From: Platerodrilus igneus
Taxonomy: Eukaryota > Arthropoda > Insecta > Coleoptera > Lycidae
DNA: 64,000 nucleotides
Reading direction: 5' to 3'
NCBI GenBank assembly: GCA_036346225.1
Contig: JARFIW010000500.1
Span: 2,790,001-2,854,000 of the forward strand
The stretch's first letter is position 1. Each line of letters opens with the position of its first letter. A program made the translations under genes and the position numbers. Under the pieces are notes generated by a model. That model ran no database searches. It was given only the letters and a program-made list of their open reading frames with translations, and was not told where the DNA came from. Below are positions 39,491 to 51,284 of the stretch, piece after piece.

Positions 39491-40437
39491 ATAACTGTTC
39501 CTTTAAAACGTCATGAACAATACTTTTAGGAACTTGTAGTCCTAAGCGTCTGGTGCTTATTTTTGGGTCTTCTTCAACTCAATCCAAAATTTGTTCCTCC
39601 AGATCCGCAGTTCTTGTGGTACGTTCACGTCCTCGATCCGCATTTCTTGACTGAAAGCTACCATTTTCACGAAGACGTCTTTCAATATTTGCGAATGTTT
39701 GGTGGTTTGGAATTCGGCGATTATGAAATCTTTCCCTATATACTCTGACGCTTTCACGACCATTGCCTTCACAAAATCCGAAAACCAAAAGCATATCCAC
39801 CTGTTCGTTGTTTGTGTAAGTACTCATAATGTAAGATGAAAGATGCAAACTTTTATTGAATTAAGCAGAAATTCACGACTTGACAGGCAAACTGAGGTTA
39901 AATAATATTCAAATTAAATAACAAAACAAAAGCAAAGCCTACTACTATACTATGCTCTTTTATTTGCCCCGTTTTACAGTTAATGCAGCAATGATGACGA
40001 AAGTATGCAGACATTTGAAATTACTTTTTTTCTGTCAAACTGCTCGTCTAATCAAAATTTTACAAGAGACAAAAAAGTTTCCAAATGAAGTCGGCTACTC
40101 ATAAAAAAAATTATTAGTCAATGCATAAACAGGAAAAAAGTAATGATTGGATATTTATACAATACATCATTTTTGGGACACTCGTATGCTTTTAAAATTA
40201 TTGCGTACACCACCAAAAGATGTCAATTGAAAGTAGAAACTCGCACCCCAAAAATGGTCAAAATCTATCGACGCGTTTTCGAGTTATTTTAAAAGATCAA
40301 ATATTTATCACGATTTTTGAAGCCCTCTAGCGGCTAAACGAAGCAACTTGTATAATAGGTAAGTTGGCTCAAATCGATCTATTTCGAGCCAAAGAATCTA
40401 TGTTCTTACGTTGTACACGTATTTTCCGGACACCCTG

Positions 40438-41956
40438 TATATTTAAATTGAATAACATAATTCGTGCCATTACATAAAATATCAACTAAAGCACAGGTAC
40501 TTACTCATACACATTGGTCTGAGCTATAGTTTGGGAAACCCAATTACGATGTTTTATTTTCTTTTTGAGGCATACGTGGATAATTTGGAACAAATTTCGT
40601 ATAACTGTTACCAATTGAGAATCTTGTTGAACTGCTTTGGTAGTCTTTTTTCTTTTGGTTTAATAGTTTTAATCGAATTTTGGATTTTTTGGTAAATACT
40701 ATTAGCAGATGTAGTAGTCTAAATCTTGCTAATATGCATGTATTTCAGAATTCTGTAGCTCGAGAATCATGTGAACTATCGCTTCTAGCTTTTATTGTTG
40801 TAATTTGTGAAGCTTAAAATTAGGAAACGGAATTTGAGAATATTTTTAAGCGTGAAAAAAATTAAGATGCTCTGAAAAGCAACGATTTTGCCAGATAATA
40901 TGGAAAACTCACATTTTTATTGATAAAAATATTATTAAGATTATAAAACCTCTGTCAAATGTTAAATGAAATGACACGTGATGGTCTAAATTGACTGTAC
41001 AGAAAGACTTGCAATTTGAGATAAGAAAAGGAACAAACATGATATGCTCTCGTCAGAATTATACACACTTTGGTATCAATCAGAATGGAATTAGGTCACA
41101 TACAGCTGCAGATTGGTCTTAATATGCGACAATTGAGTAATTTTGCCGTTTAAACATCCTAAAATAAATGAACGCTTAAACTAACCTAACATAAACGGAA
41201 ACCTTGGAATATAACATGATTAATAATAAATGTTCTACGTTTGGGCTATCGTATTAACTATTAATAAAGTTGATGTTTACCCACTTCTTAAGCATGCACC
41301 ATCAGGACCAGAAATGAATTATTACTTCTGGACATCCAGACACATGTTCACAAATGGTGTATTGTAGCAAAATAATTGAGAAACAATGGTAAGGTTAAGG
41401 TTTATTTTGCCATAAACGCTTACTGCATGTGCAAATTGTTAAAAAACTGAATATAATTGACATATTTGTCTAAATAAATTTTAGCTTCTGACAAGTTGTG
41501 TCAACAGGGTTTTACTTGAATCAGTTCAATCACAACTCTCTTCAATGGGTTATGGACCCAGTTTTTTCCCCAATAAGTAGAAGATTATATAAGCATTAGC
41601 CGCAAAAATTAAAAACATCGAAAAGTTTGAGTTCCAAATAATCTTGTATGATGGCACCTGGAAGTAATTCATGGGATGTTGCGGACAAGCTATAAGGTAA
41701 CGAAAATTATTTCTAGAGTTTTGCAATCCAAAACCTGCTGGTGCTAAATGGTTTGGATACTGCTATTCTTAATGCAGCAGATGATTGTTTTAAGTGTAAG
41801 TTTTCCATTTGCCTACACATTCAAGAAATTAAAAGGGCTTCAGAACTTGTTGTAAACGACGTAATGCTATAAACGTATCACCATGTTTTAAATATGATGC
41901 AATAGTCAAATTTTCATGCACATTTAAGGTCAATTTACATTCACAATATGGCTACG
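40438..41956. other. Intronic DNA without a recognised feature
   Basis: 1.5 kb of AT-rich sequence inside Elp3 intron 2. No ORF, terminal repeat or microsatellite stands out. Confidence 0.5.
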
Positions 41957-42037
41957 GTTCGGTATGTGGACAGCACCCGATGGGGGCGTGGGTGGGCTCG
42001 TTTGAAAGCTTAGGGGGTGGGGGTTATAAATATAACA

Positions 42038-43260
42038 CATCACTCAATAAGTCCGTGGATAACTAAGAAAACAAATTTTTTTGGCGAAATTGATTTTATT
42101 CATCAACATACATTTTCAAGAGTAACAATCAGTCCAACGCCGTTCTAGCATTTCGATACCTTTTGTAAAACAATTGTCTTTGGCCTCAAAATAAGCTTCA
42201 GTTTCAGCGATCACCTCTTCATCCGAGCCAAATTTTTTCCGGCAACATTTTTTCAGATCTAACAGGTAGTAGTCGCTGGAGGCCAAATCTGGAGAATACG
42301 GTGGATCAATTCAAGCCCAATTGGTGCAATTTGGCCATCGTTGCGATCGACTTGTGACACTCATTGTCTTGGTGAAAGAGAATTTTTCTTCTTCATGTGT
42401 GGCCGTTTTCAATTTCTTCCTTCAAACGCACTAATAATGCCATGTATTTGCTGTTGATTCTTCTTCTTTCTCAAGATAGTCGATGTCCAAAATTCCGTAT
42501 AAAATACAGACGCCAAAACCTTACCACCGATTTTGGATTTTGGCCGCTTTCGTGGTTCTCCGGCTGCAGTCCACTCAGCTGACTGCCGATTAGACTCTGG
42601 AGTGTGGTGGTGGATCCATGTTTCATCCATTGTCACATACCGGCAAAAGTCCTTTTTATTCCGGTTGAACAGCTTCAAACAGCTCTCAGAATCATCGACA
42701 CGTTGTTGTTTTGGTCCACTGTGAGCAAACGCGGCACCCACTTTGAGAACAGGTTTCTCATGGACAAATGTTCATGCAAAATAGTGTGCACACTGCCTTC
42801 TGATATCTTCAAGGTGTCAGCTATCTCACGCAATTTCACTTTTCTGTTTTCCAAAACGATTCGGTGGACTTTTTGATGTTTTCCGGTGTAACCACCTCAA
42901 TTGGCCTTCCAGAGCGTTCAGCATCGCCAGTGTCTGTACCAGTTTAAAATCAGCAAACCACTTCTCCACCGTTTGCCTCGATGGAGCAGAGCCCGGATAA
43001 CACTTATCAAGCCATGCTTTGGCTGCGATGGTATTTTACCCATCAAAAGCAATGATAAATCAACACGCGAAATTGCTTGGAATTCATTTTGAAAAACTCA
43101 AAAGTATCGTCACTTGAACCTCTGTAACTTGTAAACTAATCGTCGGATTGTCATGAAATTTTGACAGATATCTTCTTAAGGTTAGTACTTCCTACAAATC
43201 ATATGGATTATTACATAGCAACGCCATCTATGTATCATCCTACGGACTTATTGAGTGATG
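42038..43260 (-). mobile_element. mariner (DD34D-type) transposon inside the Merlin arm
   Basis: The ends are CATCACTCAATAAGTCCGT at 42038 and its inverse ending at 43260, with TA next to the right end (43261) and CA on the left, probably a changed TA. The 1223-bp length is typical. Removing it makes the left Merlin arm match the right arm. It encodes a broken transposase on the minus strand. Confidence 0.9.
42110..43092 (-). pseudogene. mariner transposase, broken
   Basis: The N-terminus near 43092 reads MNSKQFRVLIYHCF, with HTH remnants down to about 42840. The best-kept block is 42741-42409: RVDDSESCLKLFNRNKKDF, VTMDETWIHHHTPESNRQS (first Asp) and GKVLASVFYTEFW. Beyond 42409 are RPHMKKKNSLSPRQ, where HQDNAP is expected but lost, and remnants to about 42110. 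Stops and shifts are present throughout. The family moves DNA by cut and paste at TA. Confidence 0.88.
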
Positions 43261-43697
43261 TAGTATGTGTCATAGGCGGAGGGTGGGGTTCAGGTTTTAT
43301 ACGGGGTCAAACTTTTGGTACTTTTTTATATCGTAACTCCCATTATAGTGTATATAAATAGTACCAAAAGTATTCACATTAGTGTCTTATGTTTTGAAAG
43401 TTGGTATAATACATGAGAAAAATTTTGACAATTTAATTAATCAGATTAAATAAGATTATTAAAGATTAAAAAGGATTAACATCCAAAGTGGTGTCTTAAT
43501 CACAAACCAATCACAATAGACACGTACTAAGCGTGAACTCATGATATAAAAATTAAGTATATAAAGACATGAAACCAAATCATATAAGTCTTAATTTAGT
43601 GGACATTACTTTCATTTGTATGTCATTTTAAATAATTAATAATCATTTTATTTATAAATAAATTTTTGTAAATTAAGGGTGCATCTATTTTTATATT

Positions 43698-44725
43698 ATG
43701 AATCTGTCAAAATTGACAAGAGAGGTTTTAATAGACAGAGAAACCACTATGAAGTGGTTTATGTCTCGTGGCTTTTGCCCTCCCAAAAGAAGTGCCCTCA
43801 ATGCCGAAAGCTAATGGTAATTGACATAGAGCATGGATGGGGGCGTTTTAGATGCACCAAGCGTACACATGCAAAAGGCAGAGGAATAATTAACATTTCA
43901 ATGGCCACAGGTACTTGGCTAGAAAATGTTAAACTCTCTGCCGAAAAGTGGTTCTTATGCTGCGCTTTTGCATCTGGTTACGATTATGACCACACCATGC
44001 GTGAAGTTGGTTGTGGCAGAGAGGCAGTTTCCGACTGGTTCTCATATTTCAGAGAAGTAAGTATATAGGTTTGAACAAGTATATCTCTTGAAAAAATGAG
44101 CTAGATCAAATCTGTTTTCACTATTTTAAATATTATGTCTTTTATTTATTAGGTGTGCATGATATCATTAGACAATGAATTTGACAGACAAGGTCAAATT
44201 GGTGGTCCGGGAGTAACAGTTGAAATTGATGAGTCAAAAGTTGGCAAAAGGAAATTTAGGAAAGGAAGACCAAGAGAAGGGCACTGGATTTTTGGGATGA
44301 TTTGTAGAGAAACAGGAGATTACAGATTAGAAATATGTGCCAATAATAAAACAGACAAGGAAACTCTTTTGCCACTCATCGAGAAGCACATAGCCAAAGG
44401 TAACCTAACCTAACCTAACCTAACCTAAAATAACTTAACTTAACTTAACCTAACTTATTATAAAGGAACTACTATTATTTCTGATTACTGGAGGCCATAT
44501 ATGGCAATAAAGGATATGGGCTACAAACATGAAAGAGTATGCCATAAATATCACTTCAAAGATCCTGAAACAGGGGCACATACAAACACCATAGAAGGCC
44601 TATGGAAGCATATGAAAGATGACGCCGCCAGAAATGGTCTGAAATCAGAAGATTTGGCTATGCATTTGTGTGAACACCTATGGCGAGAGATGTGCGCTTT
44701 TAAAAAGATATATTTGAAGCATTAA
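43698..44725 (+). pseudogene. Merlin transposase, three exons, one frameshift
   Basis: The start is ATG at 43698 (MNLSKLTREVLIDRETT). A one-base loss near 43770-43795 (tgccctccc) shifts into LPSQKKCPQCRKLM, a CX2C zinc ribbon closed by WGRFRC. Exon 1 ends at 44056|GTAAGT and exon 2 begins at 44153. VEIDESKVGKRKF gives the first Asp and GHWIFGMI follows. Intron 2 is 44400-44465. Exon 3 gives TTIISDYWRPY (second Asp) and HTNTIEGLWKHMK (catalytic Glu), stopping at 44723-44725. All three DDE residues remain, and apart from the single shift there is no other lesion. This suggests a recent element or a sequencing error at the shift. Confidence 0.88.
44400..44465 (+). repeat. 66-bp intron built from TAACC telomere-type repeats
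   Basis: The intron runs from GT at 44400 to AG at 44465 and consists of GTAACC followed by pentamers: five TAACC, one TAAAA, three TAACT, one TAACC, one TAACT, then ttattataaag. TAACC is the complement of TTAGG-type insect telomere repeat in another register (CCTAA). Splicing joins IAK and GTTIISDYW exactly as in relatives of the family. Confidence 0.85.
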
Positions 44726-45019
44726 TTGCATCTGTAATAGAAGTTTACCCTATCGAAGAATGTAATCTATAAATTTTCAATAAAATTCTCATGTATTATA
44801 CCAACCCTAAAAATATTGTCAAATTATTAAAATAGTTTTGGTACTATTTATATACACTATAATGTGAGTTACAATATAAAAAAGTACCAAAAGTTTGACC
44901 TCAGATAAAACGTGAACCCCACCCTCCGGCTATGACACTTATATATTTATAACCCCCAACCCCTAAGCTTTCAAACGAGCCCACCCACGCCCCCATCGGG
45001 TGCTGTCCACATACCGAAC

Positions 45020-45432
45020 TTCTGCCCACAAATATAAGTAAAACATGGTACTCAGATGGATGGTATTTCGTAGCTAGATCTCAGGGGCCATCATGTTTTG
45101 TGGGTTAGGTTACACCATTGCTGAGTTTCAAATTGCCAATCCGTTCTTCCTGTCTCTTCTATTCCTTGGTAGGCGAAACGATAAGGATACAGGTATGAGG
45201 AACGATAAGACAAGGTAAAAAACCTACACTCCTAAAAAGAGAAAAGACACACACACATACCACAGATAGATGTTCTTGGCTTGAGGTCTCATGGCTTAAT
45301 GGCATCTTATAACACTGCGCGCACTCTGCCATTCACTCTGCGCAGGCGCGACTCGGGGACGACGGAAATTGACATTTCTTAATTTAAAAATATCCGCGGG
45401 AATTTATTTACAAATTAAAGCTAATTCTAAAA
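45020..45432. other. Noncoding, local GC-rich patch
   Basis: It includes ctgcgcaggcgcgactc at about 45343, a palindromic GCGCAGGCGC word like that bound by NRF1-type factors, just before the Copia gag. It may be a remnant of the Copia leader or of a promoter; nothing more can be said. Confidence 0.3.
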
Positions 45433-46171
45433 ATGTACTTGTCAATTTGGGCATGTAACAAACTGTGGAAAAGGCTGAAATTAATGTATGAAGACAATTG
45501 TTTGTCAAGACGAATTAGTTTGTTAAGAAAACTGGTAACAACTAAAATGATGGCGTTTGTAAATCAAATAATTCATACTTCAAACAAGCTAAATAGTATT
45601 GGTTTCAAGATAGATGATGAATGGTTAGGTTCTATTTTGTTAGCCGGATTGACAGATGATTTCAAACGTATGATAATGGAATTAGAAAGTTAAATCAAAA
45701 TTGATCGATGCGGTTGATGGAATGAAAAGTAAAAAAGCATTCTTCAGTAATAAACAAAAGAAAAGTCCTAATAAAAACTGTTAATCTAAAAAATGGTTAC
45801 TTGCTATGAATGTGGTGGTAAATGAGATATTACTTCGAAATATAGGAAGTCTGATAGTGCACAATCAAAAGATAGCACATGGGATTCTGCTTTTTGTGTT
45901 GTGCATTAAATGCAAAGCGATTAAAGAAGACAACCAATGTGACAGCGATGCTTCTCATCATGACGCCCTATTCGGACTTGTTGATTAATCCCCAAGATTT
46001 AAATATAAAAGACGATCACAGCCAATGTAGAAAGAATACCAGTTTTAAATGTTGGGAACATGAATATTATTTTAAACAGTAATGATATTGTTGTAGAGAA
46101 TGTTTAATGTGTACCAAAATTATCTGCAAATTTACTATCGGTAGCTGAAATAGTAAAGAAAAGGAATGAAG
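45433..46171 (+). pseudogene. Copia 2 gag and protease region, broken
   Basis: The gag UBN2 domain reads NKLWKRLKLMYEDN, AFVNQIIHTSNKLNSIGF and ILLAGLTDDFKRMIMELES. After it, a CYECGGK remnant of the zinc knuckle lies at about 45802. At 46083-46168, NVXCVPKLSANLLSVAEIVKKRNE is the segment just before the GAG-pre-integrase domain, where Gypsy cuts in. Confidence 0.75.
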
Positions 46172-46463
46172 TTTTTATATTATTGGAAGCTATTTAATAA
46201 TATGCTTCTGTAATAAAATGACTTTACTACTATTTTATAATATAAGAACACAGGAATGTCTATCTATACTGTAGCTTTTATTATAAATTAAGATGATGAC
46301 TCTACTTGATAAAAATTGACAGCTTATTTTATGACTATAGTTGTCATGTCTAAATACCTAAGTGCTGCCATATACAACATATTCAAGATGGATCATAGAA
46401 GTTGTAACTAACTAAAGCATGTTTACAAATATAGTATGAATTACTATAATCAACTATGCGACA
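46172..46463 (-). repeat. Gypsy 3' LTR
   Basis: Matches 50997-51284 throughout, with scattered differences (for example aactatgcgaca against aactgtgtgaca at the end). Confidence 0.9.
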
Positions 46464-49400
46464 TGCCCCCTTTAACAGACAGACATACAATCTAAATTAA
46501 ATAAATTCTGTAATTAATAACAAAGAATATTATAAGAAACAAAACTCTATAAATCCAATTTTTTAGGTTCCGTAACCTTCCTTCCACTACGAGTAAATAT
46601 AGGATTGTTTACGACTGGTTCCTGTTTACAAACAGGGTTCTCACTTTCTTCTTTACTCGATACACTTTCACTATTCCCTGTAATAGTCACTGTAGGTTGC
46701 TCTTGTTCGCTATCACTTAGCATTCGATTTCGAAGGTGAACTATTTCTTCGATACAAGACATCATCTGATGTTTTGACTTTAAAGTCGTTAAGGCCATAT
46801 TTTTCAATTACTTCAGCAGGTCTCCATCATCTAGGTCCTTCCTTCATATATATTGGTTGGTTGTTAGTTGGCTGTGACAAAACTTTTGCTTTTCGATCGT
46901 AGTAGTCTTTTTCTTTTTGCACATTTTGCTTCATTGTTTTACAAAATCATCGATAGGAAATTTTGGTTCTAATAACAGTTTGGGAACTGGCAGTCTAGTT
47001 CTTAATTTTCGTCCCATAAGTAAGTCACTAGTAGGAGGTAAATTTGCTTTAGGATTGTATTATAATTCAACACTGTTAAAAATACATCACCACCCTTTTT
47101 AACTGACTTTCTCATTAAATTCTTCATGGTTTGTATGTGTCTCTCTACCATACCATTAAATTTCTGATATTTTGGACTTGACGTTGATACTTTTATGCAG
47201 TACCTGTTAGGAAAATTTTTATATTCTACAGAATTTATAAGGAGGACCATTGCCACTGAATATTTCCTCAGGAATACCAGGATTTGAAAGTATATTCTTT
47301 AATGCACTGATAACAGATAAGGCAATTTTATTTGTTAGTTTGTTTACAACAATGAATTTGCTGAAATTATTAACAGTGAGTATGAAATCGACACCATTCA
47401 ATTCCATAAAGTCAATGCCTATCTTCTGCGACTGGATGAGGTTGTAAAGGTTCATTTTGATTGCTTCTATAATGCGTTTGACAAATCTCATGATTTAACT
47501 GCTTTCTCTACATCTTTTGTTATTCCAGGCCAATACATGCATTCTTGAGCAATTTTTTGACGAGATACAACTCCTTGGTGTGAGATGTGAATTAATTTGA
47601 GAAGCTCATTTCTAAGCTGGTACGGGATGATTAATCGCTTCTTATAAAACAGAATATTGTGGTGGGCATAAATGTCATTTTGAATAGACCAGTACTCTTT
47701 TACTCCTAATTTTGTAGCATTTTTGTGTTCTGGCCGTTCTGACGAAACATACTTTTTAATTTCATGTACAGTATCTTCATCTATGGATTTTTTTTAGGCG
47801 ATCTGTATTTTTTATGGATGTGACAATAATTGAATGCACTTTTAAACATTCATCGATATCGTTAGTACCAAAGCTTTTGTTTTCAGGTTCACAACTTTAT
47901 TAGTCAGCTATTTGCAACTGTTTACCAGGAACGTATTTCAAATTAAAGTTAAATTTTAATAATTTTATCATTACTCGTTGCAAACAAGGAGATACATCGT
48001 GTAGAGGCTTTTTTAGCAAACCTAATAATGGTTTATGATCAGTCTCTATAGTGAACATTTCTTGGCCTAACAAATAATAACTAAAACGTTGACAACCAAA
48101 AACTATCGAGAGCAATTCCTTTTCGATTTGGCTATAACGTTGTTGAGTTTCAGTTAACGATACTGAAGCGTACTCGACTGAGTGTCCGTTTTGCATGATG
48201 CAACTACCTAGACCATATTGGCTAGCATCACATGACAAAATTATTTTAACTTTTGGATTAAAAAATATCACTACTGGTGCAGTAGTAACCAGTGCTGTAA
48301 GTTCTTCGAAAAACATTTTTGTTTAGTTATTCCCCAAACCCACACAATTTTATCACTCAATAATTTTCTTAATGGGTTAGTTTTTGAGATAGATTAGGGA
48401 CAAATTTGCTAATATGTTATCATTCCCAGAAATCTTTGTTACTTTTTTTTATCAGAAGGGGTCTCCATTTTATTAATTGCAGATGTTTTTTCTTGACATA
48501 CTTGAATTCCCTTTGTACTATCTAGTGGCCTAGAAACTTTAACTCAGTAACGGCAATCTTTGACTTTTTTTGTTTAGCGTTAAGCCTGACTTGGAATTTT
48601 TATCTATTACATTGTATAAATTTCTGTTGTGTTCTTCAAGGTTTCGTTCATATACCAAAACATCATCAAAATATGCAATTACCCCCTTAACATCTTCCAA
48701 AATTTCAACCACTATTCTTTGAAAAATTTCAGGTGAAGCCGACAATCCATACGGTGAGCGCTTATAACGAAAACGACCAAATGGGGTTCCGATTGTACAC
48801 AGTAGTGAACTTTCATAGTCCAATGGACACTGTAAAAATGCTGAGCTAGCATCCAATAATAAGAAATATTCGGAACCATTCAACTGTGAAACTATATCCT
48901 CAAAAGTAGGAATATAAAAATACATACGTTTGACAAATTGATTTAAATATCTGGGATCCATGCACAGCCTAATATCATTATATGATTTGGCCACTGCTAC
49001 TACAGGATTTACCCATGGACTTGGTTCTGTGACAGGTACAAGAATATCTTCTTTTACCATTTGATCAATTTTTCTTTGATCTTGGGCTTCAATGTTATTG
49101 GAACTTTTCTTATTGGTGAAACCTTTGGTATTGCATCCTTACTTAAAACAATTTTACAAGCTATGTTTACTTTTCCAATTCCTGTAACAACCGCCTGGAA
49201 TTTTTTCAGAATATCCTCGTATAATTTAGGAAATTCAGGATGCTTGTTAACTTCAAAGACTTGCTGCACCGGTAACTTTAATATTCCAAGATCAACGGCA
49301 CTTTTTAAACCCAACAATGGATGACTAGTTGTGTTATTTACTACATGAAACTTCCCAATTTGACATTCGACCTTGATTCTTTCAATCCATTCAAGTTTAT

Positions 49401-49640
49401 TTTGTTGGTAGTTTGTTATTGTCCAAACTAGGTCACCGACTAATGTCTCATTAGTGCCAACAACCTCTATGTCGTGAACTTTTATGTTGACCACACATCT
49501 TGTTATAGTGTCCATGTCTTTTACACTTAGTGCAGATTCGATTAAATGCAGGACATTTATTAACTTGGTGTGTGTTTCCACAGCGATTACATGTATTACT
49601 ATTGAGCTTTTTATCATGGACCCTATCAACGCTTTTCAAC

Positions 49641-50273
49641 GAACTTCGCTCGCTTATGAAATCGATTTGTCGTCCGTCTGTCCGTCCGAGGCCTTTCTAA
49701 TGGTCGGACATCAATGTGATACATCAATCGATTCAGCTCGGTGTCCTGAGCTTAAGTTTTGATGTCAGTTGAAATCGGGCCACGGGACGCCGTGCCCGCG
49801 ATATTCCGTCGGAAAATTAAAATTTCAAATAGGTCCAAAATTAATGTGCGATACATATTTGGACTCCCCTAACATAGCTGAGTCGAAATATGGTACCCCC
49901 ACAAAATCTGACCATGGATACCCGACCCCGGGAATTAATTTTATCAAAATTTCAAATAGGTCCAAAATTAATGTGCGATACATATTTAGAATCCTCTGAA
50001 AAACTGAATCGAAATATGATGCCCCTTATTTACACACACACACAAACACACATACATACATACATACATACATACATACATACATACACACATATATAGC
50101 TTTTAAAATATTTATTCAATAAAATAAAATATATTAAAATGTCTCTTTTGTTGTTTATAAATTTTTGTATTTTATCTGAATACTTATAATTATTACAACA
50201 TAATAATTTTAATTTCTTTAAATTGTTTTAAAGTAAGTCTACATTTGGAAGTTCGTTGCGACAATGCCTTGCA
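49641..50273. repeat. Dispersed repeat copy 1 (within Gypsy gag)
   Basis: It shares with 62989-63432 the words gaacttcg, tgtcgtccgtctgtccgtc, aatcgggccacgg, ccgtcgg and a right end gaagttcgttgcgacaatg. Flanked by TTTTCAAC on both sides (49633-49640, 50274-50281). An internal unit (aatttcaaataggtccaaaa...) occurs twice here and once in the other copy. No ORF is recognised; the type is unknown. Confidence 0.75.
50033..50098. repeat. (CA)n/(CATA)n microsatellite
   Basis: cacacacacaaacacac followed by eight or so catacatacata units. Confidence 0.9.
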
Positions 50274-50996
50274 TTTTCAACTTGTTTTATATGAATTTTT
50301 ATTTTTCGCATAATTTTTGTGTTTATTTACAACACCAACAATATTACCAGTGTTTATACTTGAACCACTGTTTATTTCCAGGAGTTTTTAGCACCACTTT
50401 CCATTGCTCTATCAATATTTACTGTTTCTGTTAGAGTTAGGTTAGCGTTAGTTATCTGTAAAAGCTTTTCTTGCATTCGCTTATCTTTAATACCCAGTAT
50501 AATTCTATCATGAATCATTATGTCGCTTTCTGCAAACTCACAATTCAAAGCAAGGTTCTTTAATTCGGTTAGAAATTCATCTGTTTCAGTTTCCAACTGA
50601 CTTCTTTTAAAAAATTTGCAATGTTTAAATACTAAGTTTTTTATAGGGTTACAATATGATTCGAACTTTTTTAACAGTAGTTGAAGTGATTTTGTATTTT
50701 CAGTTCATCATATTCAAATGTGTTGAATATCTTCAAACCTTCATTCTCTATCGTGTTGAGGAATATGGCTATTTTTTTCATATGATTTTTTTTGATGTGT
50801 CCGCGGCTATAATAAACAATTGCTATTTTTGTTTCCATAACTTCCAGTTTTTCAGCTACATTTGTTTTGAAGCTTAATTCACGGGGCACCTTCAGTTCCA
50901 TCCTAGTAATTTAAGAAAAATAGGTCAAACCTCAAACAGGTTTCAAGCACGTGTTATAACCCAATTTTTTTTTATTCTACTTTACCGCTGCCACCA

Positions 50997-51284
50997 TGTC
51001 TTATTATTGGTAGCTATTCAATAATATGCTTCAGTAATAATGACTTTACTACTATGTTTATAATTTGAGAACACAGGAATGTCTGTACTGTAGCTTTTAT
51101 TATAAATTAAGATGATGATTCTACTTGATAAAAATTGACAGCTTATTTTATGACACACAGTTGTCATGTCTAAATATCTTAAGTGCTGCCAAATACAACA
51201 TATACAAGATGGATCATAGAAGTTGTAACTAACTATAGCATGTTTACAAATATAGTATGAAATACTATAATCAACTGTGTGACA
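50997..51284 (-). repeat. Gypsy 5' LTR
   Basis: On the minus strand it starts TGTCACACAG and ends AATAAGACA, directly next to the primer-binding site. Confidence 0.9.

Larger units (their letters stand above)
32288..39827 (-). pseudogene. Transposase of the long-TIR Tc1/mariner-like element, split by BEL/Pao B
   Basis: The N-terminus (39827-39496) reads MSTYTNNEQVDMLLVFG with a DUF4817-type helix-turn-helix (FANIERRLRENGSF). One TGA stop lies at about 39580. The reading breaks at the BEL/Pao and resumes at 33026 (HQYHVQQVQDLLP). The catalytic core has ILFTDKASF (first Asp), WFMHDGTPPHF (second Asp) and SPDLTPCDYF (third Asp). I count 43 residues between the second and third. The C-terminal CLEENGGHF is near 32310 after a stop. 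Removing the BEL/Pao and one ATAAC restores the frame through VLKEQLLHQYHV. Confidence 0.88.
31784..40437 (-). mobile_element. Tc1/mariner-like element with 0.42-kb inverted repeats, split by BEL/Pao B
   Basis: The ends are CAGGGTGTCCG at 31784 and its inverse CACCCTG at 40437, each next to TA. The inverted arms are unusually long: 31784-32204 and 40008-40437 match along their length (shared gagtgtcc, ccctctagcggctaaa, tttgacagaaaaaaagtaatttc in inverse). Net length without the nested BEL/Pao is about 2.2 kb. The broken transposase occupies 32288-33026 and 39496-39827 on the minus strand. Confidence 0.92.
41957..45019 (+). mobile_element. Merlin-superfamily DNA transposon, split by a mariner
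   Basis: Long inverted ends: GTTCGGTATGTGGACAGC at 41957 and its inverse ending at 45019. The arms share cacccgatgggggcgtggg, agcttaggggg, then (after the mariner) gtgtcatag-cggagggtggggttc and ttggtataatacatgaga, giving about 230 bp per arm. Between them lies a nearly intact transposase related to bacterial IS1016/IS1595 (43698-44725), which defines Merlin. The expected 8-9 bp target duplication is not visible. Confidence 0.88.
46547..50901 (-). pseudogene. Gypsy gag-pol, broken
   Basis: Gag traces are at 50901-50372 (ETDEFLTELKNLALNC, IMIHDRIILGI). Knuckles (CNRCGNTHQVNKC, CTKCKRHGHYNKMC) are at 49590-49500. Protease remnant, then RT (49060-48539) with PWVNPVVAVAKSYNDIRLCMD, GSEYFLLLDASSAF and AYFDDVLVY (FDD). 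RNase H (48316-47900) has LSCDASQYGLG and TDHKPL. Integrase (47491-47000) has GIDFMELNG and a second motif SGNGPPYKF where SDNG is usual, so its second Asp is lost. ERHIQTMKNLMRK keeps the Glu region. The tail to 46547 is acidic and ends IFTRSGRKVTEPKKLDL. Dead by several lesions. Confidence 0.9.
46172..51284 (-). mobile_element. Gypsy-family LTR retrotransposon
   Basis: LTRs are at 46172-46463 and 50997-51284. TSD GAAG is at 46168-46171 and 51285-51288, interrupting Copia 2. On the minus strand a primer-binding site (TGGTGGCAGCGG, 50996-50985) abuts the 5' LTR, and a purine tract (AAAGGGGGCA) ends at 46464. The order gag, knuckles, protease, RT, RNase H, integrase is that of Gypsy. It carries an internal repeat insertion at about 49641-50273. 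Confidence 0.93.

Noticed and set aside
44401..44455. Chromosome-end telomere
   Set aside because: Only about 55 bp, degenerate, spliced out cleanly inside a transposase gene, with unique DNA on both sides.
41949..45027. 8-9 bp duplication for Merlin
   Set aside because: The flanks tggctacg and ttctgccc differ; only the inverted arms and transposase support the element.
49633..50281. TTTTCAAC as a certain target duplication of the dispersed repeat
   Set aside because: Bases beyond it (cttgtttta) are also shared with the copy at 63430, so the element may extend further; kept only as a hint.
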